A stretch of 38,501 nt of DNA from Paenibacillaceae bacterium (GCA_015057715.1 SVDS01000014.1:1-38501); one strand, 5' to 3'; shown: positions 1 to 9,623, counted from the stretch's first letter. The notes: generated from the sequence alone by a model not told the origin. Numbers and translations are program-made.

Positions 1-567
1 TTATCACATGTTGGCGCAGTGACCGGCGGTGCATTTGGACTGGCAGATAACGGTGCTCAGACCTTGAACCAGGCAGTGCAGTTTTTATACGGAAATGCAG
101 GTCTTATTCTGCTGGCTGCTGTTTTTTTTATTGCATGTCTGAATACCTGTATTGGTTTGATCAGCTGTTGCAGCAAGTATTTCTGCACCATTATGCCGAA
201 GATTGGATACCGGACGTGGGCGTTTTTATTCGCGTTGGTAAGCCTTATTATATCCAATGCGGGACTTAATAAGATACTGGAGATATCAGTACCAGTTTTA
301 AGTGCTTTATACCCCATTTCCATTGTATTGATTATTTTGTCTTTCGCTTTTCGTGATGGAAAACGATGGAGAGCGGTCTATGCCTGTGCCATAGGTTTAA
401 CCGGAATCACAGGAGCACTTCTGGCACTGGAACAGGCAGGAGCAAAAATTTTACATCCAGAGCTTATAAAGCTTCCGTTTTATTCAGCCGGTCTTGGCTG
501 GATCTGCCCGGCATTCGTGGGAATTGTAATTGGTGTCATAATTGGTTTAATAAAAACCCGTGATTAA
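1..567 (+). CDS. brnQ: Branched-chain amino acid transporter BrnQ, 3' part
   Basis: This is the C-terminal part of a multi-spanning membrane transporter. The reading frame is open to base 1 (it begins LSHVGAVTGG), so the start lies outside the window; the GTG at 19 is internal. The visible 188 residues contain about five hydrophobic segments and the stretch ACLNTCIGLISCCSKYF, which resembles the BrnQ/LIVCS family of sodium- or proton-coupled Leu/Ile/Val symporters. The family is known for importing branched-chain amino acids across the cytoplasmic membrane. The protein ends in a short charged tail (IKTRD) and the gene is followed directly by a strong terminator. Family assignment is by recognition only; other LeuT-like carriers are less likely. 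Confidence 0.82.
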   Translation, partial: LSHVGAVTGGAFGLADNGAQTLNQAVQFLYGNAGLILLAAVFFIACLNTCIGLISCCSKYFCTIMPKIGYRTWAFLFALVSLIISNAGLNKILEISVPVLSALYPISIVLIILSFAFRDGKRWRAVYACAIGLTGITGALLALEQAGAKILHPELIKLPFYSAGLGWICPAFVGIVIGVIIGLIKTRD

Positions 568-571
568 TAAG

Positions 572-617
572 AAATCCCTGAAAGAGATTAGAATTAAAGT
601 CTCTTTCAGGGATTTTA
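572..617. terminator. Bidirectional intrinsic terminator between brnQ and the sbcC-like gene
   Basis: A perfect 16-bp inverted repeat (572-587 with 600-615) encloses a 12-base loop. It has an A-run on one side and a T-run on the other, so it can end transcription from both converging genes. Confidence 0.9.
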
Positions 618-2480
618 TTATATTTCAATTAAATGATAAGGCATTAAGTTTGCAGTCATCATCTGAGCCTCCCGCTGGTGGCAGGTAAAAATAATGATCT
701 GATTTGTATAAGTGCCGGCCAGCCATTTTAATCCGGTCTTTAACCTGTCGTCGTCATAAAGAACGAAGCTGTCATCAAAGATGAAGGGCATTCTTTCATC
801 ACCGGTCTGAATCAGCATTGCAGCGGCAAGACGGAGAGCCAGATAAACCTGATCCATGGTTCCGCTGCTCACCTGCTCCAAAGGTACCAGTTTGGTTTTT
901 GTATTTAAGAAGATGTTTAAGTTCTCATCGACACTCATGCTGGTGTAGATTCCGCCAGTAATTCCGGCAATTAAATCAGATGCTGCTTTATTTAAGTATA
1001 GTCCGAATGAGTCTCGGATTGAGGAAGATAAGCTGGTCATGGTTTCCAACGCTAAGTCTACCGCTGAGATTTCTTCCCGTATACGGTCATTTTCAGCAAT
1101 AATATGCTTTAATCCTTCCGCCTGAGTTTTACAGCCAGATAAATGATCCAGCTTCTTCTCCAGCTCCCACTGACTTTTTTGCTGTGTCTCTATGGTAACA
1201 CCGCAGCCTTCCAGCTTCTTATTAAGTTCTTCGATCTGGGCCGCTTTCTGGTTGATGGCCGCTTCTGATTTGGATACAGCAGAGCAAAGCCGTGTGAATT
1301 CAGCCATGCGATTCTTAAATGCCTGTATGGATTCCGAAGTAATATCTGTATCACCTAAGTGACGGGACAAAATCTCCTCAAGTACCTTGCCACTCATTTC
1401 CATATCCTTCATATGATGACGAATCCTTAGAAAAAGGAGCAGGCCAATCAGATAGAATATAAGAGCACCGCTTACAAAAACACTTAACAGTAAAATCAGA
1501 TCAACGCCGTAATATGCGGAAAAATAATTTGATTCTCCCATATAGTAAATAACACCGGTGCTGCAAAGTAAAAGTGTGGCTAAAATAAGTGAAATAGCGG
1601 AAGCAAACTTTGTAGGTTTCCGGTTACAGGCGGCCTGAGCTTCCATATAGTCATCATAATGCTCCTGAGCCTTCTGGGAATAGGAATTTATTGAGTCGTG
1701 GTCGGTAAACTGGTTGCTTGTAAGAACCTGCCTGCCTCTTGCCACTTTTTTAATTAACTCTTCCTTTTCTGCCTGGCGTTCTTCCAGATCTGTTTTCATA
1801 TCCACCCGAAGCTTTTGGTAGGTCTGAATCTGGTTTTCGTATTCAGGGGCTGAAATTTCCTTTTCAATGTTTCGTATTTCACTTAACAGAGAGGTGTAGG
1901 TACGGGCAGCTTCCGGTACCATCTGGGATTCCAGTTCCTTTCTCTGGGACTTTAAGCAGGCCGCGGCCTTAGTTATGTTAAGCGCAAGATTGCCAGTCGT
2001 ATTTAAGTTTGCAATGTAATTTTTCAGTTCCGTCACCATACCTTCATCAGTAGCACTTTTTAACTGACCGATGCTGATGGTGTTGATGTAGGAGGTTTCG
2101 CTTAAACCGCAAAGTAGATCATCTAAAAACGCCTTTGTGGGCTCGATCTCTTTTCCAGCCGTTTCATCCACTACCTTAAACTCTTTTTTGTTTTTCTGGA
2201 AAGTCCGTTCAATCCGGTAGATGTGTTCCTTATGTTCCACCCGGATCTGGCCTTCATAGGTTCCGCTGTTTTCCCATGGCTCGAAACGGGAGTAGAGATC
2301 ATTTCTGGAAGCTCTGCCTCTTTGCCGTTCAATTCCAAAGAGCATGCTGCGGATAAAGGTATGGATTGTGGATTTTCCAGCTTCATTTTTTCCGTAAACA
2401 ATGTTGATTCCATCATGGAACGTTAAGTTCCTGCCATGAAATTTTCCAAATCCATTGATGTAGATGTCCAGTATTTTCAT
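618..2480 (-). CDS. SbcC/YhaN-like AAA ATPase with two membrane segments
   Basis: A 620-residue SMC/Rad50-type ATPase, shorter than full SbcC (about 1000 residues or more) and closer to B. subtilis YhaN. The Walker A motif GKNEAGKST lies at about residues 30-38. An ABC signature-like SSGTMDQ is at about 538-544 and Walker B (FIFDD) at about 566-570. Long coiled-coil arms lie between, interrupted at about residues 290-355 by two hydrophobic segments that look transmembrane. It would partner the phosphoesterase encoded just upstream in a nuclease complex acting on DNA ends. The ATG lies 3 bases after the upstream stop, and its AAAGGAG site sits inside the end of that gene, which implies translational coupling. 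The membrane anchor is inferred from hydrophobicity. Confidence 0.85.
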   Translation of the reverse strand: MKILDIYINGFGKFHGRNLTFHDGINIVYGKNEAGKSTIHTFIRSMLFGIERQRGRASRNDLYSRFEPWENSGTYEGQIRVEHKEHIYRIERTFQKNKKEFKVVDETAGKEIEPTKAFLDDLLCGLSETSYINTISIGQLKSATDEGMVTELKNYIANLNTTGNLALNITKAAACLKSQRKELESQMVPEAARTYTSLLSEIRNIEKEISAPEYENQIQTYQKLRVDMKTDLEERQAEKEELIKKVARGRQVLTSNQFTDHDSINSYSQKAQEHYDDYMEAQAACNRKPTKFASAISLILATLLLCSTGVIYYMGESNYFSAYYGVDLILLLSVFVSGALIFYLIGLLLFLRIRHHMKDMEMSGKVLEEILSRHLGDTDITSESIQAFKNRMAEFTRLCSAVSKSEAAINQKAAQIEELNKKLEGCGVTIETQQKSQWELEKKLDHLSGCKTQAEGLKHIIAENDRIREEISAVDLALETMTSLSSSIRDSFGLYLNKAASDLIAGITGGIYTSMSVDENLNIFLNTKTKLVPLEQVSSGTMDQVYLALRLAAAMLIQTGDERMPFIFDDSFVLYDDDRLKTGLKWLAGTYTNQIIIFTCHQREAQMMTANLMPYHLIEI

Positions 2481-2483
2481 GGG

Positions 2484-3554
2484 TCAGCTCCTTTCATCCG
2501 TTGTACGAAGCAAAGCATTGATTCCGTAATAGAGTGCTTTCTTCTCCACCCCGCTCATCTCCGGCTTTTGAAGTGCCTGGATAAAAAAGCCAATCATATC
2601 GCTTGGGTGTTCCGCAAAGAGAGCAGAGAAATTATACTGTGGTTCAGATTCGTCTATAATTTCCAATATTTTAAAACGGGCGGAAAGCATATCCAAATCA
2701 AAGGTAATATCAGGATCCCTCATACCACGTATGCGGAACCGGTAAATATTCTCCCCGCCCCGGTTTTGAATCTCCTGGGTAATTTTCATGGCTAGTTCTG
2801 TATTGGTCGTGGCTGGGGTGACATTGACTGCAAGAGAGATGTACTGAAGCTTTGCAAGAGGGATGAATTTTAATGAGGTTACCATACGGGTCACCTCGTT
2901 GATCTCTCCTACCATCATGCCGTGAGGGCCGGACTCTGTCTTGTCCAGAGGTTCCAGAGAACCTGCAAATGCCATACGGTTTTCAATGAGAATCTCAGGA
3001 CGGTGAATATGTCCCATAGCGATGTAGGAGAAGTCCAGACTAGACATGGCGCCTTTATCAAAGGGGATATGGTTGGCATCTCCTCCGTGGCCTAAAAGGA
3101 CGTGAATTCTTCCGTTGTTTGGTACCTTTAAATGATCAAGACGGTTTTCGGGTATCTCCACAGAGTGATAGCTAAAGCCATAAACCTCCGTATTGATCTC
3201 TTTAAAATAAACGCTTTCCAGCTCCTCTCCCATGATATAAGACACGTTAGGAGCCCATGTAAAGCTTAAAAGGGCTGAATTATTACGGATGCGGTCATGA
3301 TTTCCTGCAATGATGACTACACGCACGCCCGGAATGGTTGAAAATAAATAATTAACCTCTTTTAAGTCTCTGGCAAGGGGCTGGCGGTGAAAAAGATCGC
3401 CGGAAATAAAAAGACAGTCAGCTTCCAGAGTCTTTGCCTGGTTTACCGCCTTTGCAAAAGTGTCTTTTATATCCTGGGAACGTTCCCGGCTCCAGGGCTT
3501 ATCGCTGTCAGGGCTCATGCCCCAGTGAACATCTGCAATATGTATGAATTTCAT
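2484..3554 (-). CDS. SbcD/YhaO-like metallophosphoesterase (DNA repair exonuclease)
   Basis: Calcineurin-like phosphoesterase of about 356 residues. All five metal-binding motifs are visible: HIADVHWG at the N-terminus, then SGDLFH, AGNHD, LGHGGD and MGHIHRP. Together with the ATPase gene that follows, it forms an SbcCD/YhaNO-type pair expected to process double-strand ends or hairpins. I prefer the ATG at 3554 because GAGG lies 8 bases upstream; the in-frame TTG two codons earlier (3560) is too close to that site. An unusual GTACAG/CTGTAC inverted repeat lies just upstream of the ribosome site. Substrate choice cannot be read from the sequence. Confidence 0.87.
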   Translation of the reverse strand: MKFIHIADVHWGMSPDSDKPWSRERSQDIKDTFAKAVNQAKTLEADCLFISGDLFHRQPLARDLKEVNYLFSTIPGVRVVIIAGNHDRIRNNSALLSFTWAPNVSYIMGEELESVYFKEINTEVYGFSYHSVEIPENRLDHLKVPNNGRIHVLLGHGGDANHIPFDKGAMSSLDFSYIAMGHIHRPEILIENRMAFAGSLEPLDKTESGPHGMMVGEINEVTRMVTSLKFIPLAKLQYISLAVNVTPATTNTELAMKITQEIQNRGGENIYRFRIRGMRDPDITFDLDMLSARFKILEIIDESEPQYNFSALFAEHPSDMIGFFIQALQKPEMSGVEKKALYYGINALLRTTDERS

Positions 3555-3570
3555 CGTCAATACCTCGCTG

Positions 3571-3606
3571 GTACAGCACTGTACAGAGAATCTGGTCTTG
3601 CTGTAC
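3571..3606. promoter_or_regulatory. Inverted repeats upstream of the sbcD-like gene
   Basis: GTACAGCACTGTAC (3571-3584) is a 14-bp inverted repeat with a 2-base centre. A further CTGTAC half-site lies at 3601-3606. They sit about 20-50 bases upstream of the sbcD-like start, where an operator could act. The motif does not match the Bacillus LexA box (GAAC-N4-GTTC), so the regulator is unknown. Confidence 0.35.
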
Positions 3607-3681
3607 GGAATCCTCTTTCATAGACTTGGAACCACATATAAAAGAAATCTAAACTCCCTTCATACATGGTTCCGGTATAAA

Positions 3682-3710
3682 GAGGCTGTCTGATTATTGG
3701 CAGCAGCCTC
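3682..3710 (-). terminator. Possible weak terminator after asnS
   Basis: A 7-bp stem GAGGCTG/CAGCCTC with a 15-base loop lies just beyond the asnS stop, followed on the minus strand by CTTTATA. The U-run is poor, so some read-through into the sbcD-like gene is plausible. Confidence 0.3.
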
Positions 3711-3716
3711 AGCGGC

Positions 3717-5108
3717 TTAAAGTTCGCAGTTGTTAACGGTTCTTGGGAATGGAACCACGTCGCGGATATTGGACATACCTGTTAAATACATAACACAGCG
3801 TTCAAATCCAAGACCGAATCCAGCATGACGGGTAGAACCGTATTTTCTTAAATCAAGGTAGAAATCATAATCTTCTTTCTTAAGTCCCAGTTCATCCATA
3901 CGTGCGGTGAGCTTGTCTAAGTCGTCTTCCCTCTGGCTTCCGCCAATAATCTCACCGATTCCTGGTACCAGACAGTCAACAGCAGCAACAGTCTTGTTGT
4001 CTGGGTTCATCTTCATGTAAAATGCTTTGATTTCCTTTGGATAATCAGTTACAAATACCGGTTTTTTATAGAGCTGTTCTGTTAAATAACGTTCATGCTC
4101 GGTCTGTAAGTCACAGCCCCAGAATACTTTATAATCAAATTCTTCATTGTGTTTCTCTAAAAGCTCAACTGCTTCGGTGTAAGTAACATGAGCGAATTCG
4201 GAATTTAATACATGGTTCAGTCTTTCTAACAATTCCTTGTCCACAAACTGGTTAAAGAAGTTCATCTCTTCCGGTGCGTGCTCAAGAACATAACGGATCA
4301 CATATTTTAACATGGATTCTGCCAGCTCCATATCATCCTGAAGATCAGCAAAAGCCATCTCAGGCTCAATCATCCAGAATTCTGCTGCGTGTCGGGTGGT
4401 ATTGGAGTTCTCAGCACGGAATGTAGGTCCAAAGGTATAAACATTCCGGAATGCCATGGCATAGGTTTCTGCATTGAGCTGTCCGCTTACGGTTAAGTTG
4501 GTTGGTTTTCCAAAGAAATCCTGAGAAAAGTCCACAGCACCCTCCTGGGTCATGGGAATATTCTTTAAATCCATGGTTGTTACCTGGAACATCTCACCAG
4601 CACCTTCACAGTCACTTCCTGTGATGAGGGGAGTGTGTACATAGACAAAATCCCGCTCCTGAAAGAACTGATGAATGGCATAGGCAATGAGAGAACGTAC
4701 ACGAAAAACTGCCTGAAACGTATTCGTTCTTGGACGAAGGTGAGAGATGGTTCTTAAATATTCGAAGGTATGACGCTTTTTCTGAAGTGGGTAGTCAGGG
4801 GCAGAGGCACCTTCAATGTCGATTTTTGCGGCTTGTATCTCGAAAGGCTGTTTGGCTTCCGGTGTCGGAATCAGGGTTCCTGTGACGATAACCGCTGCTC
4901 CAACGTTTAATTTGGATATCTCTGAAAAATTATCCATGGTGTCATGATATACGATCTGAAGCGTGTCAAAATAGCTTCCGTCGTTTAAGACAATGAAACC
5001 AAAGGTCTTGGAATCCCTTAAGCTTCTTACCCAGCCGCCAATTGTAACTTCCTTGTTGAGAAATGAATCTTTGTCTCTATATATTTGTCTTACAGTGGTT
5101 AATTCCAT
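3717..5108 (-). CDS. asnS: Asparaginyl-tRNA synthetase
   Basis: Charges tRNA-Asn with asparagine in the cytoplasm. The 463-residue length is typical of bacterial AsnS. The N-terminal OB-fold anticodon-binding domain (about residues 1-110, [19 protein letters not shown]) is followed by a class II catalytic core. Motif 2 is seen as [21 protein letters not shown]-like sequence near the middle and motif 3 as [13 protein letters not shown] near the C-terminus. AsnS rather than AspS or AspRS2 is favoured by the ENSNTTRH element and the overall length. The start has a strong AAAAGGAG site 8 bases upstream. A sigma-A-type promoter lies close by, leaving only a short leader with no T-box. Confidence 0.96.
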   Translation of the reverse strand: MELTTVRQIYRDKDSFLNKEVTIGGWVRSLRDSKTFGFIVLNDGSYFDTLQIVYHDTMDNFSEISKLNVGAAVIVTGTLIPTPEAKQPFEIQAAKIDIEGASAPDYPLQKKRHTFEYLRTISHLRPRTNTFQAVFRVRSLIAYAIHQFFQERDFVYVHTPLITGSDCEGAGEMFQVTTMDLKNIPMTQEGAVDFSQDFFGKPTNLTVSGQLNAETYAMAFRNVYTFGPTFRAENSNTTRHAAEFWMIEPEMAFADLQDDMELAESMLKYVIRYVLEHAPEEMNFFNQFVDKELLERLNHVLNSEFAHVTYTEAVELLEKHNEEFDYKVFWGCDLQTEHERYLTEQLYKKPVFVTDYPKEIKAFYMKMNPDNKTVAAVDCLVPGIGEIIGGSQREDDLDKLTARMDELGLKKEDYDFYLDLRKYGSTRHAGFGLGFERCVMYLTGMSNIRDVVPFPRTVNNCEL

Positions 5109-5146
5109 AATAGCTTCTCCTTTTACATGTTCGCATACTTAGTAAG

Positions 5147-5175
5147 ATTATACTGTATTTTTGGCCTCGATTCAA
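5147..5175 (-). promoter_or_regulatory. asnS promoter
   Basis: On the minus strand TTGAAT (5175-5170) and TATAAT (5152-5147) are separated by 17 bases, placing the transcription start about 30 bases before the asnS start codon. Confidence 0.65.
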
Positions 5176-5287
5176 GGGGGATGGGGGGCAAAAACGCTGT
5201 ATCTGTACTAAAATGTAAAAGAAATGACAAAAGCATGAAAAATGTCGGAAAATGCACAAAAAATTATGACAATAATTCAAAAATTTG

Positions 5288-5316
5288 TTCACTATTTTAC
5301 GAATGTGTGGTATAAT
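5288..5316 (+). promoter_or_regulatory. glgC operon promoter
   Basis: TTCACT (5288-5293), a 17-base spacer and a perfect TATAAT (5311-5316) preceded by TG, i.e. an extended -10. It lies 38 bases upstream of the glgC start. Confidence 0.7.
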
Positions 5317-5353
5317 GCTAGTACAATAAATATCAACAGCAAGAGGTGATAAC

Positions 5354-6628
5354 GTGATTAAAAAAGAGATGATTGCCATGCTTCTTGCGGGCGGTCAGGG
5401 CAGTCGTTTAGGTGTTCTGACGCAGAAGGTGGCAAAACCCGCAGTATCCTTTGGCGGAAAATACCGTATCATCGATTTTCCGCTCAGCAATTGCATCAAT
5501 TCAGGAGTCGATACAGTAGGGGTCCTGACTCAGTATCAGCCATTGCGTTTAAACACTCATATTGGAATCGGTATTCCGTGGGATTTAGACCGTAACGTTG
5601 GCGGTGTCACGATTCTGCCCCCCTATGAAAGAAGCAAGGGAAGCGACTGGTATACCGGTACAGCCAATGCCATCTATCAGAACCTGGAGTATATGGAAAC
5701 CTATAACCCGGATTATGTTCTTATCCTCTCTGGGGATCATATTTATAAGATGGATTATGAGGTTATGCTGGAGTATCATAAAGCAAATAATGCTGATATC
5801 ACTATTGCTGCCATGCCGGTCCCGATTGAAGAGGCCAGCCGTTTCGGAATTCTGATTACCGATGAGAACAACCGGATAACAGAATTCGAGGAAAAACCTG
5901 CAAATCCCAGAAGCAATCTTGCTTCCATGGGCATCTACATATTCAGCTGGAAGGTCTTAAAAGAAGCATTAATCAAAATGTCAGATGTCCCCGGCTGTGA
6001 CTTTGGAAAGCATATCATACCAGATTGTTTTGAATCAGGGAACCGTGTATTTGCATACGAATACAACGGTTACTGGAAGGATGTAGGAACCTTAAGCTCT
6101 TATTGGGAAGCCAATATGGAGCTGATTGATATCATTCCGGAATTTAATCTCTATGAAGAATATTGGAAGATTTATACCAAGAGTGATATTATTCCGCCTC
6201 AGTATGTGTCAAAAGAGGCTGTCATTGACAGAAGTATCATCGGAGAAGGAACTGAAATCTGCGGAGAGGTTCATAACTCCGTCATTGGTGCGGGTGTAGT
6301 AATAAGGTCAGGGGCTGTAGTGAAAGATTCCATTATCATGAGAGAGTGCGTGATAGGGGAGAACACTACAATCAATAAAGCAATCATCGCTGAGAACGTT
6401 ATTGTCGGTGCAGACTGTGAATTGGGAGCAGGTGATTTTGCACCCAGCAAATACGATCCCAAAGTTTATCAGTTTGATCTGGTAACCATTGGTGAGAATT
6501 CAGTCATACCAGATAAAGTAAAGGTGGGGAAGAACACAGCGATTGTCGGAGAGACCAGACTGGAGGATTATCCGGATGGGGAGCTGGCAGGCGGTGACTA
6601 CATCATAAAGGCAGGTGGTATGAAATGA
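5354..6628 (+). CDS. glgC: Glucose-1-phosphate adenylyltransferase, catalytic subunit
   Basis: Makes ADP-glucose from ATP and glucose-1-phosphate, the committed step of bacterial glycogen synthesis. The 424-residue protein has the nucleotidyltransferase fold with AGGQGSRLG at residues 12-20, [19 protein letters not shown] after it, [10 protein letters not shown] around residue 115-125, FEEKP, and [17 protein letters not shown] left-handed beta-helix of hexapeptide-like repeats forms the last third. The start is GTG with AGAGGTG 6 bases upstream. The gene overlaps glgD by 4 bases (ATGA), so the two are translationally coupled. The catalytic motifs are intact here, in contrast to glgD. Confidence 0.96.
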   Translation: MIKKEMIAMLLAGGQGSRLGVLTQKVAKPAVSFGGKYRIIDFPLSNCINSGVDTVGVLTQYQPLRLNTHIGIGIPWDLDRNVGGVTILPPYERSKGSDWYTGTANAIYQNLEYMETYNPDYVLILSGDHIYKMDYEVMLEYHKANNADITIAAMPVPIEEASRFGILITDENNRITEFEEKPANPRSNLASMGIYIFSWKVLKEALIKMSDVPGCDFGKHIIPDCFESGNRVFAYEYNGYWKDVGTLSSYWEANMELIDIIPEFNLYEEYWKIYTKSDIIPPQYVSKEAVIDRSIIGEGTEICGEVHNSVIGAGVVIRSGAVVKDSIIMRECVIGENTTINKAIIAENVIVGADCELGAGDFAPSKYDPKVYQFDLVTIGENSVIPDKVKVGKNTAIVGETRLEDYPDGELAGGDYIIKAGGMK

Positions 6629-7746
6629 GGGCCATAGGAATTGTATTAGCAGGCGGAAACAGCAAAAGAATGAGGGAATTATCCAATAAAAGGGCCATAG
6701 CCGCTATGCCCATTGCAGGAAACTACCGCAGCATAGATTTTGCACTCAGTAATATGACAAACTCTCATATACAGAATGTGGCGGTTTTAACCCAGTATAA
6801 TTCCAGATCTCTTCATCTGCATTTAAGTTCTTCCAAGTGGTGGGATTTCGGTAGAAAGCAGGGAGGCCTGTTTGTATTTACCCCTACTATTACAGCAGAA
6901 AGCAGCGACTGGTACAGAGGAACTGCCGACGCCCTTTATCAGAATCTGATATTCTTAAAAAACAGTCATGAGCCATATGTGGTTATCGCTGCAGGAGATG
7001 GCATCTATAAGCTGGATTATGGAAAAGTATTGGAATATCATATTGAAAAGAAGGCTGACATCACCGTTGTCTGTACGGAACTTCCGGCAGGAGAGGACAC
7101 AACCCGCTTTGGAATTGTGAAAACCAACGATGACGGAAGAATTACAGATTTTGAGGAAAAGCCAATGGTTGCTTCCTCTAACACAGTCTCCTGCGGCATT
7201 TATGTAATCCGCAGACGACAGCTGATTGAGTTAATTGAGCGGTGTGCCATGGAAGACCGTTATGATTTTGTGAGTGACATTCTCGTCCGTTACCGGAATC
7301 TTAAAAGAATCTATGCCTACCGTATGAATACATACTGGAGAAACATTGCCTCTGTGGAGTCCTACTATAAGACAAATATGGACTTTTTAAAACCAGAGGT
7401 CAGGGATTATTTCTTCCGACAGTATCCGGATGTTTATTCGAAGATTGATGATCTGCCACCAGCAAAGTACAATCCTGGAGCTTCTGTGAAAAACAGCCTG
7501 ATCTCCAGCGGCAGTATTGTCAACGGAGTAGTAGAAAACTCCGTTTTATTTAAAAAAGCTTATATTGGTAACAACTGTGTCATCAGGAATTCCATCATTT
7601 TAAATGATGTTTATATAGGAGACAATACGGTAATAGAAAACTGTATCGTGGAAAGCCGGGATACCATCCGGGCCAATACCACCTATATAGGAACGCCAGA
7701 CAATGTAAAAATTGTCATAGAAAAAAACGAGAGATACACATTATAG
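6625..7746 (+). CDS. glgD: GlgD, non-catalytic partner of GlgC
   Basis: A 373-residue paralogue of GlgC, about 50 residues shorter. It keeps the overall fold (LAGGNSKRM at the N-terminus, [16 protein letters not shown], beta-helix C-terminus). The GxGxRL nucleotide loop is altered to GNSKRM, KPA is replaced by RAIAAMP, GDH by GDG, and KDVGT by RNIAS. In Firmicutes GlgD is known to be inactive or weakly active alone and to boost GlgC in a heterotetramer; the lost residues agree with that. The ATG lies inside the glgC stop region, so expression is coupled to glgC. Confidence 0.93.
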   Translation: MRAIGIVLAGGNSKRMRELSNKRAIAAMPIAGNYRSIDFALSNMTNSHIQNVAVLTQYNSRSLHLHLSSSKWWDFGRKQGGLFVFTPTITAESSDWYRGTADALYQNLIFLKNSHEPYVVIAAGDGIYKLDYGKVLEYHIEKKADITVVCTELPAGEDTTRFGIVKTNDDGRITDFEEKPMVASSNTVSCGIYVIRRRQLIELIERCAMEDRYDFVSDILVRYRNLKRIYAYRMNTYWRNIASVESYYKTNMDFLKPEVRDYFFRQYPDVYSKIDDLPPAKYNPGASVKNSLISSGSIVNGVVENSVLFKKAYIGNNCVIRNSIILNDVYIGDNTVIENCIVESRDTIRANTTYIGTPDNVKIVIEKNERYTL

Positions 7747-7772
7747 GAAATGTGACGGGAAGGGGCTTTAAC

Positions 7773-8060
7773 ATGCAGATTACAGACGTAAGAGTTAGAC
7801 GCATCGAAAAAGAGGGTAAGATGAAAGCTATTGTATCCATAACACTGGACAATGAATTTGTGATTCATGATATTAAGGTAATTGAAGGAGAAAAAGGCCT
7901 ATTTATTGCCATGCCAAGCCGCAAGGCTGCAGACGGGGAGTACCGGGATATCGCACATCCCATTAATTCCGGAACCCGGGATATGATCCAGAGAGTAATT
8001 TTGGATAAGTATGAGACCACGGCTCTTGAGATGCCGGAGGTTGCAGCAGCATTTGCTTAA
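7773..8060 (+). CDS. spoVG: SpoVG, septation/RNA-binding regulator
   Basis: A 95-residue SpoVG. The family signature is clear: [11 protein letters not shown] at the start, [15 protein letters not shown], and LFIAMPSRK followed by YRDIAHPI. SpoVG is a small nucleic-acid-binding protein involved in asymmetric septation and gene regulation in spore formers. I chose the ATG at 7773, which has GGAAGGGG upstream and gives the normal N-terminus; the in-frame GTG at 7752 would add seven non-conserved residues. It follows glgD by only 26 bases and is closed by a strong terminator, so it appears to be the last gene of the glgCD transcript. Confidence 0.95.
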   Translation: MQITDVRVRRIEKEGKMKAIVSITLDNEFVIHDIKVIEGEKGLFIAMPSRKAADGEYRDIAHPINSGTRDMIQRVILDKYETTALEMPEVAAAFA

Positions 8061-8076
8061 GTAACTATATAATTTT

Positions 8077-8117
8077 AATCCGCAGACCAGTATTTATCCG
8101 GCTGCGGATTTTTTTTA
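8077..8117 (+). terminator. Terminator after spoVG
   Basis: A 9-bp stem AATCCGCAG (8077-8085) with CTGCGGATT (8102-8110) is followed by a run of eight or more Ts. Confidence 0.9.
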
Positions 8118-8141
8118 TCAAAAAATCAGTGGAATACGGGA

Positions 8142-8170
8142 TTTACACCAGTGTTCTTGTAAACTATAAT
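8142..8170 (+). promoter_or_regulatory. ddh promoter
   Basis: TTTACA (8142-8147), 17-base spacer and TATAAT (8165-8170), 34 bases upstream of the ddh start codon. Confidence 0.75.
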
Positions 8171-8204
8171 AGAAAGTAATAAATTTGCGAAAGGTGGGTC
8201 ATTT

Positions 8205-9191
8205 ATGACTATAAAAATAGGAATTTTAGGCTATGGAAATCTTGGCAGAGGTGTAGAATGTGCAATTCTACATAATCCGGATATGGAACTTTGCGGGGTA
8301 TTTACCAGGAGAGACCCTAAATCAATCAGTCTGCTTACACCGGGGGTAGAGGTTTATCCGGTAGAAGAGGCTATTTCCATGAAAGATGCAGTTGATGTAC
8401 TGATTCTCTGCGGAGGAAGTGCCCATGATCTTCCAGAGCAGACTCCCCAGTTTGCCAGATATTTTAATGTGGTGGACAGCTTTGACACCCATGCTAAGAT
8501 TCAGGAACATTTTGAAAAGGTGGATGCCAGTGCAAAAGAGGGTAATAAAACAGGAATAATCTCCGTTGGCTGGGATCCGGGTATGTTCTCTTTAAACCGC
8601 CTGTATGCAGGAGCCATATTACCAGGTGGTCACGATTATACCTTCTGGGGCAAGGGAGTCAGCCAGGGACATTCAGATGCCATACGTAAGATAGAAGGTG
8701 TTAAAGATGCAAGGCAGTATACCATTCCTGTTAAAGAATCTTTAGAGGCAGTGCGGAGTGGGAAAAATCCAGAGCTCACCACCAGACAGAAACATACCAG
8801 GGAGTGCTATGTAGTTTTAAAAGAAGGAGCAGATAAGGAAAAAATAAGGGAAGAGATTGTGACCATGCCCAATTATTTTGCTGATTATGATACAGAGGTT
8901 CATTTTATCAGTGAAGAGGAACTGCTGAGAGATCATAAAGGGATTCCCCACGGTGGATCTGTGATAAGAACTGGAACAACCGGCTGGAAAGATGAGAACG
9001 GTCATGTGGTTGAATACAGCTTAAAACTGGATTCAAACCCTGAATTTACCGCATCTGTTCTGATTGCTTATGCAAGGGCTGCCTATCGTTTGAATAAAGA
9101 AGGGGTGAGCGGTTGTAAAACCGTGTTCGATATTGCACCTTCCTATTTAAGCATATTAGACGGCGAACAACTTCGCAGACAACTGCTATAG
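8205..9191 (+). CDS. ddh: meso-diaminopimelate D-dehydrogenase
   Basis: NADPH-dependent reductive amination of L-tetrahydrodipicolinate to meso-diaminopimelate in one step, supplying lysine and peptidoglycan. The 328-residue length matches the family. The N-terminal Rossmann motif is GILGYGNLGRG at about residues 6-16. Family stretches CGGSAHDLPEQTPQFA, SVGWDPGMFSLNR and FWGKGVSQGHSDAIR are all present. AAGGTGG lies 7 bases before the ATG. The gene has its own promoter and leads the transcript that continues into the DUF3783-like and ABC exporter genes, an association with no obvious metabolic link. Confidence 0.93.
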   Translation: MTIKIGILGYGNLGRGVECAILHNPDMELCGVFTRRDPKSISLLTPGVEVYPVEEAISMKDAVDVLILCGGSAHDLPEQTPQFARYFNVVDSFDTHAKIQEHFEKVDASAKEGNKTGIISVGWDPGMFSLNRLYAGAILPGGHDYTFWGKGVSQGHSDAIRKIEGVKDARQYTIPVKESLEAVRSGKNPELTTRQKHTRECYVVLKEGADKEKIREEIVTMPNYFADYDTEVHFISEEELLRDHKGIPHGGSVIRTGTTGWKDENGHVVEYSLKLDSNPEFTASVLIAYARAAYRLNKEGVSGCKTVFDIAPSYLSILDGEQLRRQLL

Positions 9192-9212
9192 ACAGCAGCA
9201 GGAGGAGAAGAA

Positions 9213-9623
9213 ATGTCAGTTAAAAAAGAAATGGTACTGTATTATTGCCCGGAAAAGGATAGTCAGAAAGGGAATGATTCAAGAATTGCCAGGTTAAAGG
9301 CAGTTCTGGTACGAATGGGAATCCGCATTAAAAATATAACACCAGACCAGACGGGTCAGACGATCGGTTATCTGGCTGGTATTGAGGGATTTGAAGAGCA
9401 GCCATCAGGAGAGCATCCCATGGTGGAGGAAGAAGTTCTGGTAATGAAGAATTTTTCCAGCAGGAAAATTGATGAACTGCTAATGAATTTAAGGCGTTCC
9501 GGAGTATCAAAAATAGCTTTAAAGGCTGTGATAACAGATACCAATTCAAAATGGAATTTCTACGAATTATATCAGGAACTGAAAAAAGAGCATGAGACTA
9601 TGTCTGGCAAACAAGAGTCATGA
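9213..9623 (+). CDS. DUF3783-like small protein
   Basis: A 136-residue soluble protein of unknown function. The C-terminal half (about residues 73-128, beginning EVLVMKNFSSRKIDELL and containing SGVSKIALKAVITDTN) resembles the DUF3783 family as I recognise it. The N-terminal half looks like a small alpha/beta fold (MVLYYCPEKD, then a helix and NITPDQTGQTIGYLAG). It has a strong GGAGGAG site and overlaps the first ABC gene by 4 bases (ATGA), so it is made together with the exporter. It may be an accessory factor of that exporter, but this rests on context alone. Confidence 0.7.
   Translation: MSVKKEMVLYYCPEKDSQKGNDSRIARLKAVLVRMGIRIKNITPDQTGQTIGYLAGIEGFEEQPSGEHPMVEEEVLVMKNFSSRKIDELLMNLRRSGVSKIALKAVITDTNSKWNFYELYQELKKEHETMSGKQES

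Noticed and set aside
5109-5353. A T-box or other leader RNA for asnS
   Set aside because: The promoter lies about 40 bases before the start codon and no T-box consensus or terminator is seen on the minus strand.
6625-7746. A second functional glgC
   Set aside because: The nucleotide loop and KPA, GDH and KDVGT motifs are all altered, as in GlgD partners.
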